64,000 nucleotides of DNA from DATBVX01 sp963696675 (GTDB lineage: Bacteria > Pseudomonadota > Gammaproteobacteria > Steroidobacterales > Steroidobacteraceae): positions 4,280-68,279 of the forward strand of contig CAVOLM010000033.1 in assembly GCA_963696675.1 (NCBI GenBank). Direction: 5' to 3'. The notes under the pieces are model-generated. The model was given only the letters and a program-made list of their open reading frames with translations. It ran no database searches and was not told the DNA's origin. Shown one piece after another: positions 8,143 through 18,052 of the stretch (within the stretch, counting starts at the first letter, position 1; each line of letters opens with the position of its first letter). The translations under genes and the position numbers were made by a program.

Positions 8143-10266
8143 TCACGCCAGCGACGTTGCGAGTTGCAGCCCCTCGTCGCTCAATGGTAGGCGTCGTATG
8201 CGCCGGCCACTCGCTGCGAAGATGGCATTGGCCACCGCTGGCGCGACCGGAGGCACGGGTGGCTCGCCGATCCCACCCAAGCGTCTCGCCCGGACTCTCG
8301 AGAATTTCGACGTCGATGCGCGGGCACTGGTCGATCCGGACCAGCGGATAAGTGTCGAAATTCTTCTGCTGCACCTGGCCGTCTTCGACCGTGATCTTGC
8401 CGAAAGCGGCGGCACTCAGCCCGAAGATCACGCCGCCTTCGAACTGCGACTGAATTATGTTGGGATTCACGGCCGTGCCGCAGTCGACCGCGCAAGACAC
8501 GCGATGCACGTGCAGCGTGTCGCCGGGCCCGACGGACACTTCGGCGACCTGCGCGGTCAGTGATCCAAAGCCGCGCAGGAAGGCGATGCCGCGACCACGA
8601 CCTTGCGGCAGTGGCTCATGCCAACCGGCGAGCTTCGCGGCCGCGTCGAGTACGCGCAGCGCACGCGGCTGGCGCGACAGCAGGCCGCGCCGCATCTCGA
8701 GCGGATCCTTCTGCAGCGCGTGTGCCACTTCATCGATGAAGCTTTCAAAGAAAAACAGGTTCTGAGACGCGTCGACCGAGCGCCAGGCACCGAGCGGCAC
8801 GCCAGGATTCCAACTCGCGTAGGTGATGAGCAGATTCGGCAGCTGCATAGAGCTGCCCGGCCAGTCCACCGTGGGCTCATCCGCATCCATGCAGGCGATC
8901 TGTGCACGCACCGCCGTGATCGCGCCGTTGGCGTCGAGGCCGGCCCGCATCCGCGTGACAGCGGCGGGACGATAAAAACCGTGCTGGGTATCCTCCTCGC
9001 GTGACCAGATGAGCTTCACGGGCGCGCCGACCTCGCGCGCGATCAACGCAACCTGTACGCCGTAGTCCGTCTGCAACCGCCGACCGAAGCCGCCGCCGAC
9101 CAGGGTGGTACGGATGGTTACCGCCGACTCGGCGAAGCCGAGTGCCTTGGCGACAACGGTTTTCATCTCAGACTGAACCTGTGTCGGCACCCAAAGCTCC
9201 GCGCGTCCGTCGCGAACCAGCGCTGTGCCGTTCATGGGCTCCAACGGCGAGTGCGACAGGAGCGGCACCTCGTACGTGCTTTCGACGATGCGCGCTGCGT
9301 TCGCCAGTCCTGCTGGCGCATTGCATGCCGCAGGTCGCTCTCGCTCTCACCCTTGGCGACAGTCGCGGTCCCTTCGACCTTCGTGAGTTCGCGCAGCCGT
9401 TGCGCGATCGCATCCGAATTGAGCGCCGGGTTCACCTTGCTACGCCATTTTGGTGCGAGGAAAGCCAGGCCCTGGCGCGCGCTCCAGTAATCTTTCGCCA
9501 CCACGGCCACGGCGTTGTCGAGCTTGACGACGCGGCTCACGCCAGCCACTCGTAATGCAGGTGCCGGGTCGACACTCTCCAGCGTGCCGCCCAAGGTCGG
9601 GCACTGCGTGATGGCTGCGCACATTAGGCCCGGCATCTGGACGTCGATGCCAAAGACCGCGCTACCGTTGACCCTCGCGCGCTGCTGCAACGGCGGGATG
9701 GGCTTGCCGATGAGTTGCCAGCGCTCCCGCGGTTTGAGTGCAACTTCTGACGGCGGTGAGAGTCGCGCGGCATCGCCCGCCAATTCGCCATACGCGGCGC
9801 TCCGGCCCGACGATGCATGATGCACGGCGCCGTGCTGTGCAGTGCAAGTCTCAGCGGGGACATTCCAGCGGCGCGCTGCGGCGCGGATCAGCAACTCGCG
9901 TGCGGTGGCACCGGCTGTGCGCAGGCGTTCGAACATACCCCGCACCGATCCACTGCCGCCGGTCTGATAGGTCTTCCATACGCCGTAGTACGCGGGCTCG
10001 ACGGGCGCCATCTCGACGCGTACCTGCTGCCAATCCAGTTCCAATTCATCCGCCAGGATTTGGGCCAGCGCTGATTGCGATCCCTGGCCCAGTTCCGTGG
10101 CATTCACGAGCAGAGTCGTGCGCCCGTCGGCATCGATGCGGATCCAGCCCGCCAGCGTTTCCGAATCGTCGGCAGCGGCCCATGGCGTGCGAATGCCGAT
10201 CCAGAGAGCGCCGCCCACGGCGACGCCCGTCCCGAGAAGCGCGCGACGCGAAATCAGGCACGTCAT
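8143..10266 (-). CDS. Molybdopterin-binding dehydrogenase, isoquinoline 1-oxidoreductase beta-like (frameshifted)
   Basis: This is the large subunit of a xanthine-dehydrogenase-family hydroxylase, about 707 residues when the frames are joined. The N-terminus has a twin-arginine signal (SRRALLGTGVAVGGALW), indicating folded export with cofactor. Family motifs include NATELGQGSQSALAQILADE, GGGFGRR and AVDCGTAVNPN. Frame breaks occur near 9320 (the middle continues NAARIVESTYEVPLLSH) and near 8275 (the end continues GGIGEPPVPPVAPAVANAIF), with a stop at 8143. The usual partner, a small [2Fe-2S] alpha subunit, is not adjacent on either side. The substrate is probably an N-heterocycle or aldehyde but cannot be told from sequence. 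Confidence 0.83.
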
Positions 10267-10393
10267 AGGTGGCTCCTGCTTGGGTGTGCGGCACTAGCGT
10301 ACTGCCGCGTTTGCAGCGCCGTCACTCGCATGCCGCTCGGGCTATCGGACGCGCACTTGGTTCCTCACAGCATGCGGTTGGTACCACCGTTGT

Positions 10394-10495
10394 CTATTGC
10401 GCAACTAGCCATCCGAGATGCATTGTGTGCGCGATGAGGAAGCCGACCAGGCCCGCTACAAGGCCCACGACGAGGATTGAAATCTGAGCGTTCAC
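10394..10495 (-). CDS. Possible small membrane protein (33 aa)
   Basis: A GTG at 10495 preceded by AGGGG seven bases upstream opens a 33-codon frame whose product is almost one membrane helix (ILVVGLVAGLVGFLIAHTM). The Gly-rich helix resembles the first segment of GlsB/YeaQ/YmgE membrane proteins but is much shorter than that family (about 80 residues). Either a genuine microprotein or a remnant; the good ribosome-binding site is the main argument for it. Confidence 0.35.
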   Translation of the reverse strand: MNAQISILVVGLVAGLVGFLIAHTMHLGWLVAQ

Positions 10496-10675
10496 GCGCA
10501 GTCCCCTAAGGGTAAACAGATGTCCCCCATTGCAAGTCCGGCGTGCGGAAGCCGCCCTACGATGCGTCGCCATCTGTAAGTGCGCGCGTCGCACGAGGGG
10601 CAATCCGTGGGCCGCCAAGGGCCATTTGCCCAATTCCCCAGCTCGAAAGCTGCTGCTCCGAACTAGGTGCTCAAC

Positions 10676-11047
10676 ATGGCTGTCCCTGATTTCCAGAGCT
10701 TGATGCTGCCGATGCTGAGGCTCGCCGGTGACGGTCAGCAACACGTTCTTTCCGAAGCGGTCGAGTGGCTGGCTCAAGAGTTTCAGCTGTCCGATGACGA
10801 CAGATCGCAACGTCTCGAAAGCGGGCAGACGCGGCTGCACAACCGGGTGGGCTGGACAACCATATATCTCAAGAAGGCTGGCCTGCTCCGAGCCATTGGC
10901 CCGGGACGCTACCAGCTGACAGAACGCGGTCGTGAGGTGCTCGCTAGCAAGCCCGCTACCATTGATGTTGCTTTCCTCGAGAGTCGGTTCCCAGAGATGT
11001 CGGAGTTCCGCAAGGCCCGTTCAAGCCATTACTACGCCAACAGGTAG
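10676..11047 (+). CDS. Mrr N-terminal winged-helix domain protein (truncated Mrr-like)
   Basis: The product is 123 residues and begins AVPDFQSLMLPMLRLAGDGQ, which matches the N-terminal DNA-binding domain of Mrr-type restriction enzymes: a winged helix with a LSEAVEWLAQEF helix, RVGW...YLKKAGLL and ITERGREVL-like wing. A full Mrr has a catalytic PD-(D/E)XK domain after this. Here the protein ends 35 residues past the wing (FPEMSEFRKARSSHYYANR), and no nuclease domain is visible in the 200 bases downstream in any frame. It is a remnant or a stand-alone regulator. GTG at 10667 is an alternative start. Confidence 0.68.
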   Translation: MAVPDFQSLMLPMLRLAGDGQQHVLSEAVEWLAQEFQLSDDDRSQRLESGQTRLHNRVGWTTIYLKKAGLLRAIGPGRYQLTERGREVLASKPATIDVAFLESRFPEMSEFRKARSSHYYANR

Positions 11048-11265
11048 GCCGCGCTGGGCGCGGAGGCTCGCGCGCCTAGGCATGGGGAACCCTACACGAC
11101 CGATGCCGTCGGAAGGTATAGAGACATTGAGCAAGGTGCTGCCGCTAGTGGATGCGTGCCGCCTCGGAGGGGACGGGCCGAACCACAATCGCAGCTCTGA
11201 ACGTCATGTTCCCAAGGACGGGCCGTATGCGTATTCCTAGCCGCCAGCAGATTACGCGAGCATCC

Positions 11266-12137
11266 ATGCATGAACAGAGCTACGCGACGAAGCCTTCACC
11301 GCTGATTCGCTTGCTGCGCGCTTTCTCGGCGCTCTTACCGGGTGACTATCCTCAAGACTACGTTCTATTTGTATTGCATCGACTGGCCGCGGCGCTTCAT
11401 GCGCAACGCCCTGTTCGCGTTCTATCGCTTCGATCACGTCTACGCCGTCTTGAAGGAATTCTCCAGCAACTACCACGGCAAGTTCTCTGTGCTCGAGTGC
11501 GGAACTTCCGACGTCTACGCATTCGTGAAGCTTCGTCTACGCCACACGCTATTTGCGCTTGGAGAATCGTGTGGTCGTGCACGGCTTCGACAGTTTCGAG
11601 GGCATGCCAGCGCCAGCTGATGAAAGGGATGAGGATTGGGTGTCTCGCGATAATTGGGTGCCCGGGCAATTCAAAGGGCGCTACGACGCGCTCGACGCTT
11701 ACTGCTCGAAGCGTTATTCAAACTACCGCCGTCACAAAGGCAATTTTGAAAGCACGATCGCCAGCGCCTTCCTCGCGTCGCTCGCGGAATGGCCGCCCAT
11801 TCTCGTCTGGATCGATTCGGACTATTACTCTTCGGCGCGCACGATCTTCGAGCGGCTGATTAATCGGCTTCCGAACGGTTGTGTCGTTTACTTCGATGAG
11901 TTGGAGACCTTCAACTTCGGCTCGCGTTTGACCGGCGAGGCCCGCCTGGTGCATGAAATCGACTCAGGGCTGTTCGGCGAAGAAATCGAGCTCGTTCCGG
12001 ATGTGCAATTGTCGCTTCACTCGCACCGCGTATATCGCTTCTTCCGGTTGCCGCCGAACAGCATGTTCGTGCGTCTACAAAATGAGAATCAAGCAAAGTA
12101 CGTGCACCATCCCTCCGGCGGCTCGCCTCTGCCGTGA
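11266..12137 (+). CDS. TylF/MycF-like SAM-dependent methyltransferase (frameshifted)
   Basis: Joined across frames the product is about 290 residues. The N-terminal part continues in a second frame from about 11345 (TFYLYCIDWPRRFMRNALFAFYRFDHVYAVLKEF) and a third from about 11550. It contains SVLECGTSDVYAF as the SAM loop, GFDSFEGMPAP and later WIDSDYYSSA and VYFDELETF, hallmark stretches of macrocin-O-methyltransferase-like enzymes with a metal-binding Asp pair. The family methylates sugar hydroxyls in natural products and cell-surface glycans; the substrate is unknown here. No glycan cluster surrounds it. The breaks look like indel errors because homology resumes directly. Confidence 0.78.
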
Positions 12138-12167
12138 CGGGCGCATGTACAAGTCGCAGGGCAGCGC

Positions 12168-12584
12168 ATGCCAGTAGGTGTCGATTTCCTTAGCTTTGTG
12201 CTCGAGCAGCTCGCGCAGCTGCGCGGAGTGAGCTCGCGCCGCATGTTCGGCGGTGTGGGACTCTACTGGGACGGGCTGTTCTTCGGGTTGATCGACGATG
12301 ACGTCCTGTATCTCAAGGTCGACGACTCGAACCGTACCGACTACACCGCGCGCGGCATGGACGCCTTCCGGCCCTTCAAGGACAAGCCGCTCTATTCGAT
12401 GACGTATTTCCAGGTGCCAGCGGATGTGCTCGAGGAGGCGGAGCTGCTGGTGCAGTGGGCACGGAAGTCCTGTGCAGTCGCCCTGGCCTCGCGGGATGCA
12501 GCGCGAGCCAAGAGAAGGCCAGCCAAGACCCGCGCCAGCAGGAAGAAGACCACGCGCACGACGCGCAGCAAGCGCAGAAAATAG
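12168..12584 (+). CDS. TfoX N-terminal domain protein with basic tail
   Basis: The 138-residue product begins with a TfoX_N domain (residues 5-100): SSRRMFGGVGLYWDGLFFGLI, then LYLKVDDSN and PLYSMTYFQVP. Full-length TfoX/Sxy competence regulators add a C-terminal helix-rich domain. Here it is replaced by a Lys/Arg/Thr/Ala-rich tail of about 35 residues ending SKRRK, which could bind nucleic acid. Role in competence is not established for single-domain forms. It ends four bases from the converging MFS gene. Confidence 0.82.
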   Translation: MPVGVDFLSFVLEQLAQLRGVSSRRMFGGVGLYWDGLFFGLIDDDVLYLKVDDSNRTDYTARGMDAFRPFKDKPLYSMTYFQVPADVLEEAELLVQWARKSCAVALASRDAARAKRRPAKTRASRKKTTRTTRSKRRK

Positions 12585-12587
12585 CGC

Positions 12588-13857
12588 TCAGAGGCTCGCT
12601 GCAGGCTGCTCCAGTCCGTGACCTTGCGGGCCGCGCTCGCGCCGGCGCAGCAACCAGGCGTACACGAATCCCAGCAGGCTCAACGCGCCGAAGAACGCGA
12701 GCATCGGCAGGTAGCCGACGGGATTGTCTGCGCCGGCATGCGACGCATCGTTGATCGCGCCCACCACGACGTTGCAGACGGTGAGGCCGATGTTCTGCAG
12801 CATCGTCATCAGGCCGAATGCCGTGCCGAGACGCTTCGGCTCCACGAGGATCGAGACCGAGGGCCAGAGCACGGCGGGGACCAGCGAGAAACTCACGCCG
12901 ATGAGCACCGTCGTGACCCACAGGCTCCAGGAGGTCTCGGCGAGAATCAGGAAGCTGAGCGGCAGCAGGAGCGATCCGAACACCATCAGCAGGCCTCTGC
13001 GCCCGAACCGGTCAGCGATCCAGCCGAAGAGTGGCGTCGCAAAGACCGCAGCCAGGAACACGTAGCTGTTCATCTGTCCTGCGGTATCGAGCGGCAACCC
13101 GTGCGCATGCTGAAAGTAGGCGATCGCAAACGTGCTGCGGAACGGGAAGATCACCGAGTAGAACAGCACGCAGAGCGCGACGAGGTACCAGTACGAGCGA
13201 TTGAAGCGCCACACGTCCGACCAGACGAATCGATCCGTGCTGGTTGCGGCGAGTTGCGCGCCCCGGGCGCGCGCCTGGGCATCGACCCACCAATAAGCCG
13301 CGGCGCCGACGAGGCCGAGCGCCATGATCGTGGCTGCAAACCACAGCGGCGGCTGCCAGCCCCGCTGATAGAGCCCCGCCGCATACGTGGGTGACAAGAT
13401 CAGCGGCGTATGAGCCCAACCGCGCCATGCTGAGGCCGAGCCCCATCGCGAAGGCGACGCTCTTGCCGGCGAACCATTGTCCGAGTGCCGCCAGCGTGGC
13501 GACGATCATGGTTTCTGCGCCGATGCCGAACAGCAGCCGGCCGGTCGCCATCACGACGAAGTGACTGCCGATCGCCGTCAGCATCGCACCGACCACGCAG
13601 ATCAAGGCGGTCCAGAACGTGACGCGTGCGGCGCCGAACCGATCGGTGAGCACGCCACCCACCAGCACCAGGACGATGTTCGGCGCGCTGTAGATCGCGT
13701 TCAGGGTGCCCAGCTGAGTCGAGGTGAAGCCGAGCTGGTGCTGTAACAGGTCGGCGATCGGTGCGATCGAGTCGTAGACGTAGTAGTTGCCGAACAGCGC
13801 GACGCTTGTGAAAAGCAGGATCCACCAGCGCGCCTGGCCCGCGGTGCGCGTATTCAA
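12588..13857 (-). CDS. MFS transporter (frameshifted)
   Basis: The N-terminal half (RWWILLFTSVALFGNYYVYDSIAP, TDRFGAARVTFW) and C-terminal half (RFNRSYWYLVALCVLFYSVIF, GWIADRFGRRGLLMVFG) lie in two frames that join near 13400-13410. Together they make a 12-helix permease of about 420 residues. A TTG at 13857 overlaps the yyaL stop as TTGA and suits translational coupling. An in-frame ATG at 13929 would give a 24-residue polar extension overlapping yyaL by about 75 bases. Substrate is unknown. Confidence 0.78.
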
Positions 13858-15935
13858 GCCGCTGTTCCGAGTTGCAAGAGGAGCTCCGGAAGTGAGTTGA
13901 TCGGGGGACTGCAGGTCATGCCGCGACAAATGTAAGCGATGTTATCGCCCGTCGCGCGCTTGTCGGCAATCGCTGGCGGCAGATCGGCCGTAGCGTCTGG
14001 AATCGGAAACACCAGGCGCCGGGGCGCATACACCGCGGCGAGCTCATCGCGCCAGCGGCGCACGATGTTCTCCGCGCCGCGAATGATGACGATCTCCACG
14101 GGCTGCAGGTGTTCTTCGAGTGCGTTGAGCAATGATGCGTGACCTTGCGGGTGGCGCTCCATCGCGACCCAACCGGACTGAAGCGTGCGCTCGGCCGCCT
14201 GCAGGTAACGGGAATCGCCAAGCAGGTGTCCGAGACGCCCGAAGACGCGTGCGGCCACCGCATTGCCATTCGGGAGCGATTCGTCGTTGAAAGTCTTCGA
14301 CCGATGCATCAGCGCCTCGTGGTCGTCCGCCGTGAAGAAGAAACCACCGCGCTCGGCATCCGCGAAATGCTCCAGCACCCCATCCAGGAGTGCGATTGCG
14401 AATTGCAGGTCGGCGCTTCGCCAGCGATATTGCAGCAGCTCGACGCTGGCATCCGCCAGGAAGATGTAATCGTCGAGGTAAGCGCGCAGATGCGCGCGAC
14501 CGTCTTTGAACGTCGCCAGCAGCCGGCCATCGCTCCACAGCGCGGACCGAGCGAAATCGAGAGCGCGAGTCGCGGAAGTTTCCAGATCCGCACGCTTCAG
14601 CACACGAGCTGCGAGCGCCATGCCCTGGATCATGAGGCCGTTCCAGCTGGTAAGGATCTTTTCGTCACGACCAGGCCGCACGCGCGCATCGCGTGCGCGC
14701 CGGAGCTTTTTCATCGCGCCCTGCAGGATGGTCTGGATTTCGGCGGGCTCGCGCTTTTCGCGACTCGCGACCTTCTCCAGCGACTCGCGCGCGTGCAGGT
14801 GCCAATGGCCTTCGAAATTGGGCGCCTCGTCGAGCCCGAAGCGCCGTTCCACGATCCGATACTCGTCGCGGTCGAGCAGGCTCTGGATCTCATGCTTGTC
14901 CCATACGTAGAAGCGGCCCTCGTGACCTTCCGAGTCGGCATCGAGGCTCGAGTAGTAGCCGCCCTCGGGTGACTGCATTTCGCGCAGCACCCAGTTCGCG
15001 ATGCCGCCGGCGATCTCCGCGAAGAAACCGTCACCGGTCGCGCTGGCCGTCTGCGCATACAGCGCGAGGAGCGGACCGTTGTCGTACAGCATCTTCTCGA
15101 AGTGCGGGATCATCCAGTATTGATCGACCGAATAGCGGCTGAATCCGCCGCCCACCTGATCGTAGATGCCGCCTTCACCCATGCGCTTGAGCGTGAGCGT
15201 CACCATGTAGAGCGCCTTGAGATCGGGCTCGCGATCCGGTGCGGTGAAATGCCAGTGACGCAGCAGACGTTCGAGGCCGGTGGTGTGCGGGAACTTGGGC
15301 GCAGCTCCGAAACCGCCGTAACGGCTGTCGAACTCGTCCTCCAGGAGTGTGCGCACCTGCCTCAGTGGCTCGGCGGTGAGTCGCTGGCCCGCTTCGGGCG
15401 CGGGCGTGTAGAGCGTACCGAAGGCTTCGACCAGCGCCGCGTTCTGCGTGCGCACTTCTTCGCCGTGTTCCCGGTAGTAGCGATCCACGCGCTGCAGGAG
15501 ATCTGCGAACGCCGGCATGCCGTAGCGGGGCTCCTTGGGGAAGTACGTTCCGCCGAAGAACGGCCGTTGATCGTCCGGCGTCAGAAACATGGTGAGCGGC
15601 CAGCCGCCCGCGCGGCGCGCCAGCATCTGGTGTGCGAGCTGGTAGATACGATCGAGGTCAGGACGCTCCTCGCGATCGACCTTGATGTTCACGAACATGC
15701 GGTTCATCAGGGCGGCAGTTGCCGGATCCTCGAACGACTCGTGTGCCATCACGTGGCACCAGTGACAGGCGGAGTAGCCGATCGAGAGCAGGATCGGCTT
15801 GTCCTCCCGCCGAGCACGTTCCAATGCTTCCTCGCCCCACGGATACCAGTCCACGGGATTCGCCGCGTGCTGCTGGAGGTACGGGCTGGTCTCGCGGGCG
15901 AGACGGTTCTGAGCGGATGCAGAGGACGGCTGCAT
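13854..15935 (-). CDS. yyaL: Thioredoxin-domain / glycosidase-like protein YyaL (DUF255)
   Basis: The intact 693-residue product starts with the spermatogenesis-associated protein 20/YyaL type thioredoxin-like domain: LARETSPYLQQHAANPVDW, then CHWC at 57-60 and DREERPDLD. An (alpha/alpha)6 barrel like that of N-acyl-glucosamine epimerases follows. Biochemical function is not established for bacterial members; the CxxC suggests redox activity and the barrel a sugar-like ligand. No signal peptide, so cytoplasmic. It is divergent from rlmI, with 59 bases between starts, and coupled to the downstream MFS gene. Confidence 0.92.
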   Translation of the reverse strand: MQPSSASAQNRLARETSPYLQQHAANPVDWYPWGEEALERARREDKPILLSIGYSACHWCHVMAHESFEDPATAALMNRMFVNIKVDREERPDLDRIYQLAHQMLARRAGGWPLTMFLTPDDQRPFFGGTYFPKEPRYGMPAFADLLQRVDRYYREHGEEVRTQNAALVEAFGTLYTPAPEAGQRLTAEPLRQVRTLLEDEFDSRYGGFGAAPKFPHTTGLERLLRHWHFTAPDREPDLKALYMVTLTLKRMGEGGIYDQVGGGFSRYSVDQYWMIPHFEKMLYDNGPLLALYAQTASATGDGFFAEIAGGIANWVLREMQSPEGGYYSSLDADSEGHEGRFYVWDKHEIQSLLDRDEYRIVERRFGLDEAPNFEGHWHLHARESLEKVASREKREPAEIQTILQGAMKKLRRARDARVRPGRDEKILTSWNGLMIQGMALAARVLKRADLETSATRALDFARSALWSDGRLLATFKDGRAHLRAYLDDYIFLADASVELLQYRWRSADLQFAIALLDGVLEHFADAERGGFFFTADDHEALMHRSKTFNDESLPNGNAVAARVFGRLGHLLGDSRYLQAAERTLQSGWVAMERHPQGHASLLNALEEHLQPVEIVIIRGAENIVRRWRDELAAVYAPRRLVFPIPDATADLPPAIADKRATGDNIAYICRGMTCSPPINSLPELLLQLGTAA

Positions 15936-15994
15936 GTCGTAACGCTTCGGCTAGAATGCGCGCCACTATACGCGATCCCGATTTGCCGGAGCCG

Positions 15995-17227
15995 ATGTCC
16001 TTCCCACCCGTCATGCGCGCGGAATCTGCCGCCGCGCCAGCCGCGATTCCGGAGCTGCGCCTGAAGCGCGGCGAGGATCGGCGACTGACCGCGGGACACC
16101 TGTGGGTGTTCAGCAATGAAGTCGATACCGATGCCACGCCGCTGACCAGCTTCGCGCCCGGAGATCAGGTGCGCATCGTCAACGATCGTGAGCGTTTTCT
16201 GGGCTATGGGTACGTGAACCCACGCTCGCTCATCTGTGCGCGTATCGTCACTCGCGATGCCGCGCATCCGATCGGCAAAGCGCTCCTGGTGCACCGCCTG
16301 CAGGTGGCATTGAGCCTGCGGCGGCGGCTGTACGAGCAGCCTTACTATCGCCTGGTGTACGGCGAATCGGATGAGCTGCCCGGTCTCGTCATCGATCGCT
16401 ACGATGATGTGTGCGTGGCGCAAATCGGTACCGCCGGCATGGAGCGCCTGAAAGGGGAAATCGCTGCGGCGCTCGAGAAAGTGATCCATCCGGCGGGCCT
16501 GCTGTGGAAAAACGACAGCGGGGCGCGCGATCTCGAGGGCCTGCCGGAGTACGTCGAAACCGGGTTTGGCGTGGTGCCTGAAAAGGCGACTGTCGCAGAA
16601 AATGGCCTGCAGTTTTCCGTACCGCTCGCGCAGGGACAAAAGACCGGCTGGTTCTTCGACCAGGCACTGAACCGCGCGACGTTTCTCAAGTACGTGCCGG
16701 GTGCGCGTGTGCTCGATGTCTTCAGCTACCTCGGTGCGTGGGCGATCGCCGCTGCCCGGCACGGGGCCACCGACGTCACCTGTATCGAGTCTTCGCCGCA
16801 CGCCGTGGAATGGCTGCAGGCGAACGCGGCCAGCAACGGCGTGAAGCTCGACGTGCGCAAAGGCGATGCCTTCGAAGTGCTCGAGGCGCTGCACGCAGCA
16901 CGCGAGCGCTTCGATGTCGTCGTGCTCGATCCGCCGGCTTTCATCAAGCGACGCAAGGATGCGGCGAAAGGGCAGGCGGCGTATCGGCGCCTCAATCAAC
17001 TCGGGCTGCAGCTGCTGTCACGTGACGGCATGCTGGTATCCTGCTCGTGTTCGTATCACCTCTCGGGCGAGGAGCTGTTGGCCGCGATCCAGAAGGCGGC
17101 CCGCCATGTGAGTCGCTTCGTGCAGGTGATCGAGTCCGGAGGGCAGGCGCCCGATCATCCGGTGCATCCCGCAATTCCAGAGACCCGCTATCTCAAAGCA
17201 TACTTCTGCCGTGCTGTGCAGGACTGA
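15995..17227 (+). CDS. rlmI: 23S rRNA m5C methyltransferase RlmI family
   Basis: The 410-residue product has an N-terminal PUA domain (LRLKRGEDRRLTAGHLWVFSNEV), a central EEHEE-type domain (ESDELPGLVIDRY) and a Rossmann methyltransferase domain with VLDVFSYLGAWAIAAARHGA for SAM and VVLDPPAFIKRR as motif IV. RlmI of E. coli methylates C1962 of 23S rRNA and is 396 residues. I chose ATG 15995 so the PUA domain starts about 20 residues in; ATG 15956 is in frame but overlaps a TAGAAT element that may be the -10 box. Seven bases separate it from lgt. Confidence 0.9.
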   Translation: MSFPPVMRAESAAAPAAIPELRLKRGEDRRLTAGHLWVFSNEVDTDATPLTSFAPGDQVRIVNDRERFLGYGYVNPRSLICARIVTRDAAHPIGKALLVHRLQVALSLRRRLYEQPYYRLVYGESDELPGLVIDRYDDVCVAQIGTAGMERLKGEIAAALEKVIHPAGLLWKNDSGARDLEGLPEYVETGFGVVPEKATVAENGLQFSVPLAQGQKTGWFFDQALNRATFLKYVPGARVLDVFSYLGAWAIAAARHGATDVTCIESSPHAVEWLQANAASNGVKLDVRKGDAFEVLEALHAARERFDVVVLDPPAFIKRRKDAAKGQAAYRRLNQLGLQLLSRDGMLVSCSCSYHLSGEELLAAIQKAARHVSRFVQVIESGGQAPDHPVHPAIPETRYLKAYFCRAVQD

Positions 17228-17233
17228 GGCGCA

Positions 17234-18052
17234 ATGATTCCCTATCCGGCTTTCGACCCCGTGGCGTTTTCGATCGGGCCCCTGTTCGGTTTCGGCCCGA
17301 TCCAGGTCCATTGGTACGGGATCATGTACCTGATCGGGTTCGTAGGCGGGTGGTGGCTGGGGCGCCGTCGCGCCGCGCAACCCGGGTCTACCTGGAAGCC
17401 CAACGATGTCGATGACCTTATTTTCTTTGCGGCGCTCGGAGTGATTCTCGGCGGGCGTCTCGGTTGGGTGATCGTCTATGGGCACGATGTCGTTGCAGAG
17501 AACCCGCTCGCGATTCTCAAGGTCTGGCAGGGCGGCATGTCGTTCCACGGCGGCCTCGCCGGCGTATTGATCGCGATCGCGATCTTCGCGAAGCGACGCG
17601 GGCGTGCGATTGCGGACGTATTTGATTTCATGGCGCCACTTCCCGGCCTCGGTCTGTTCGCGGGACGCTTTGGCAATTTCATCAATGGCGAGCTGTGGGG
17701 GAAAATCACGGATGTCCCGTGGGGGTTTATCGTCAACGGCGAAGTGCGCCACGCCTCGCAGCTCTACGAGGCGGCGCTCGAGGGCCTGGTGCTCTTCACG
17801 ATCCTGTGGCTGTACACCGCGAAGCCGCGGCCCCGGCTCGCGCCCACGGGATTATTCCTGGTGCTGTATGGGGTGTTTCGCTTCGGCATCGAGTTCGTGC
17901 GCATCCCGGACGAGAACATGGGTGAGGGCGGCTACCTCGCCTGGGGCTGGTTGACGACCGGGCAGGTGCTGTCGTTCCCGATGATCCTGATCGGTGCGGC
18001 GCTCCTCATCTGGGCCTATCGCAAGCTCGCGCCTTCCGGCAACTATCGATGA
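17234..18052 (+). CDS. lgt: Prolipoprotein diacylglyceryl transferase
   Basis: The 272-residue polytopic inner-membrane enzyme transfers diacylglycerol from phosphatidylglycerol to the lipobox cysteine of prolipoproteins, the first step of lipoprotein maturation. HWYGIMY (residues 26-32) and the Lgt signature GRFGNFINGELWG (around 142-154) are present, with seven hydrophobic segments. Several lipoproteins in this window are its likely substrates. It overlaps thyA by four bases (ATGA). Confidence 0.97.
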   Translation: MIPYPAFDPVAFSIGPLFGFGPIQVHWYGIMYLIGFVGGWWLGRRRAAQPGSTWKPNDVDDLIFFAALGVILGGRLGWVIVYGHDVVAENPLAILKVWQGGMSFHGGLAGVLIAIAIFAKRRGRAIADVFDFMAPLPGLGLFAGRFGNFINGELWGKITDVPWGFIVNGEVRHASQLYEAALEGLVLFTILWLYTAKPRPRLAPTGLFLVLYGVFRFGIEFVRIPDENMGEGGYLAWGWLTTGQVLSFPMILIGAALLIWAYRKLAPSGNYR

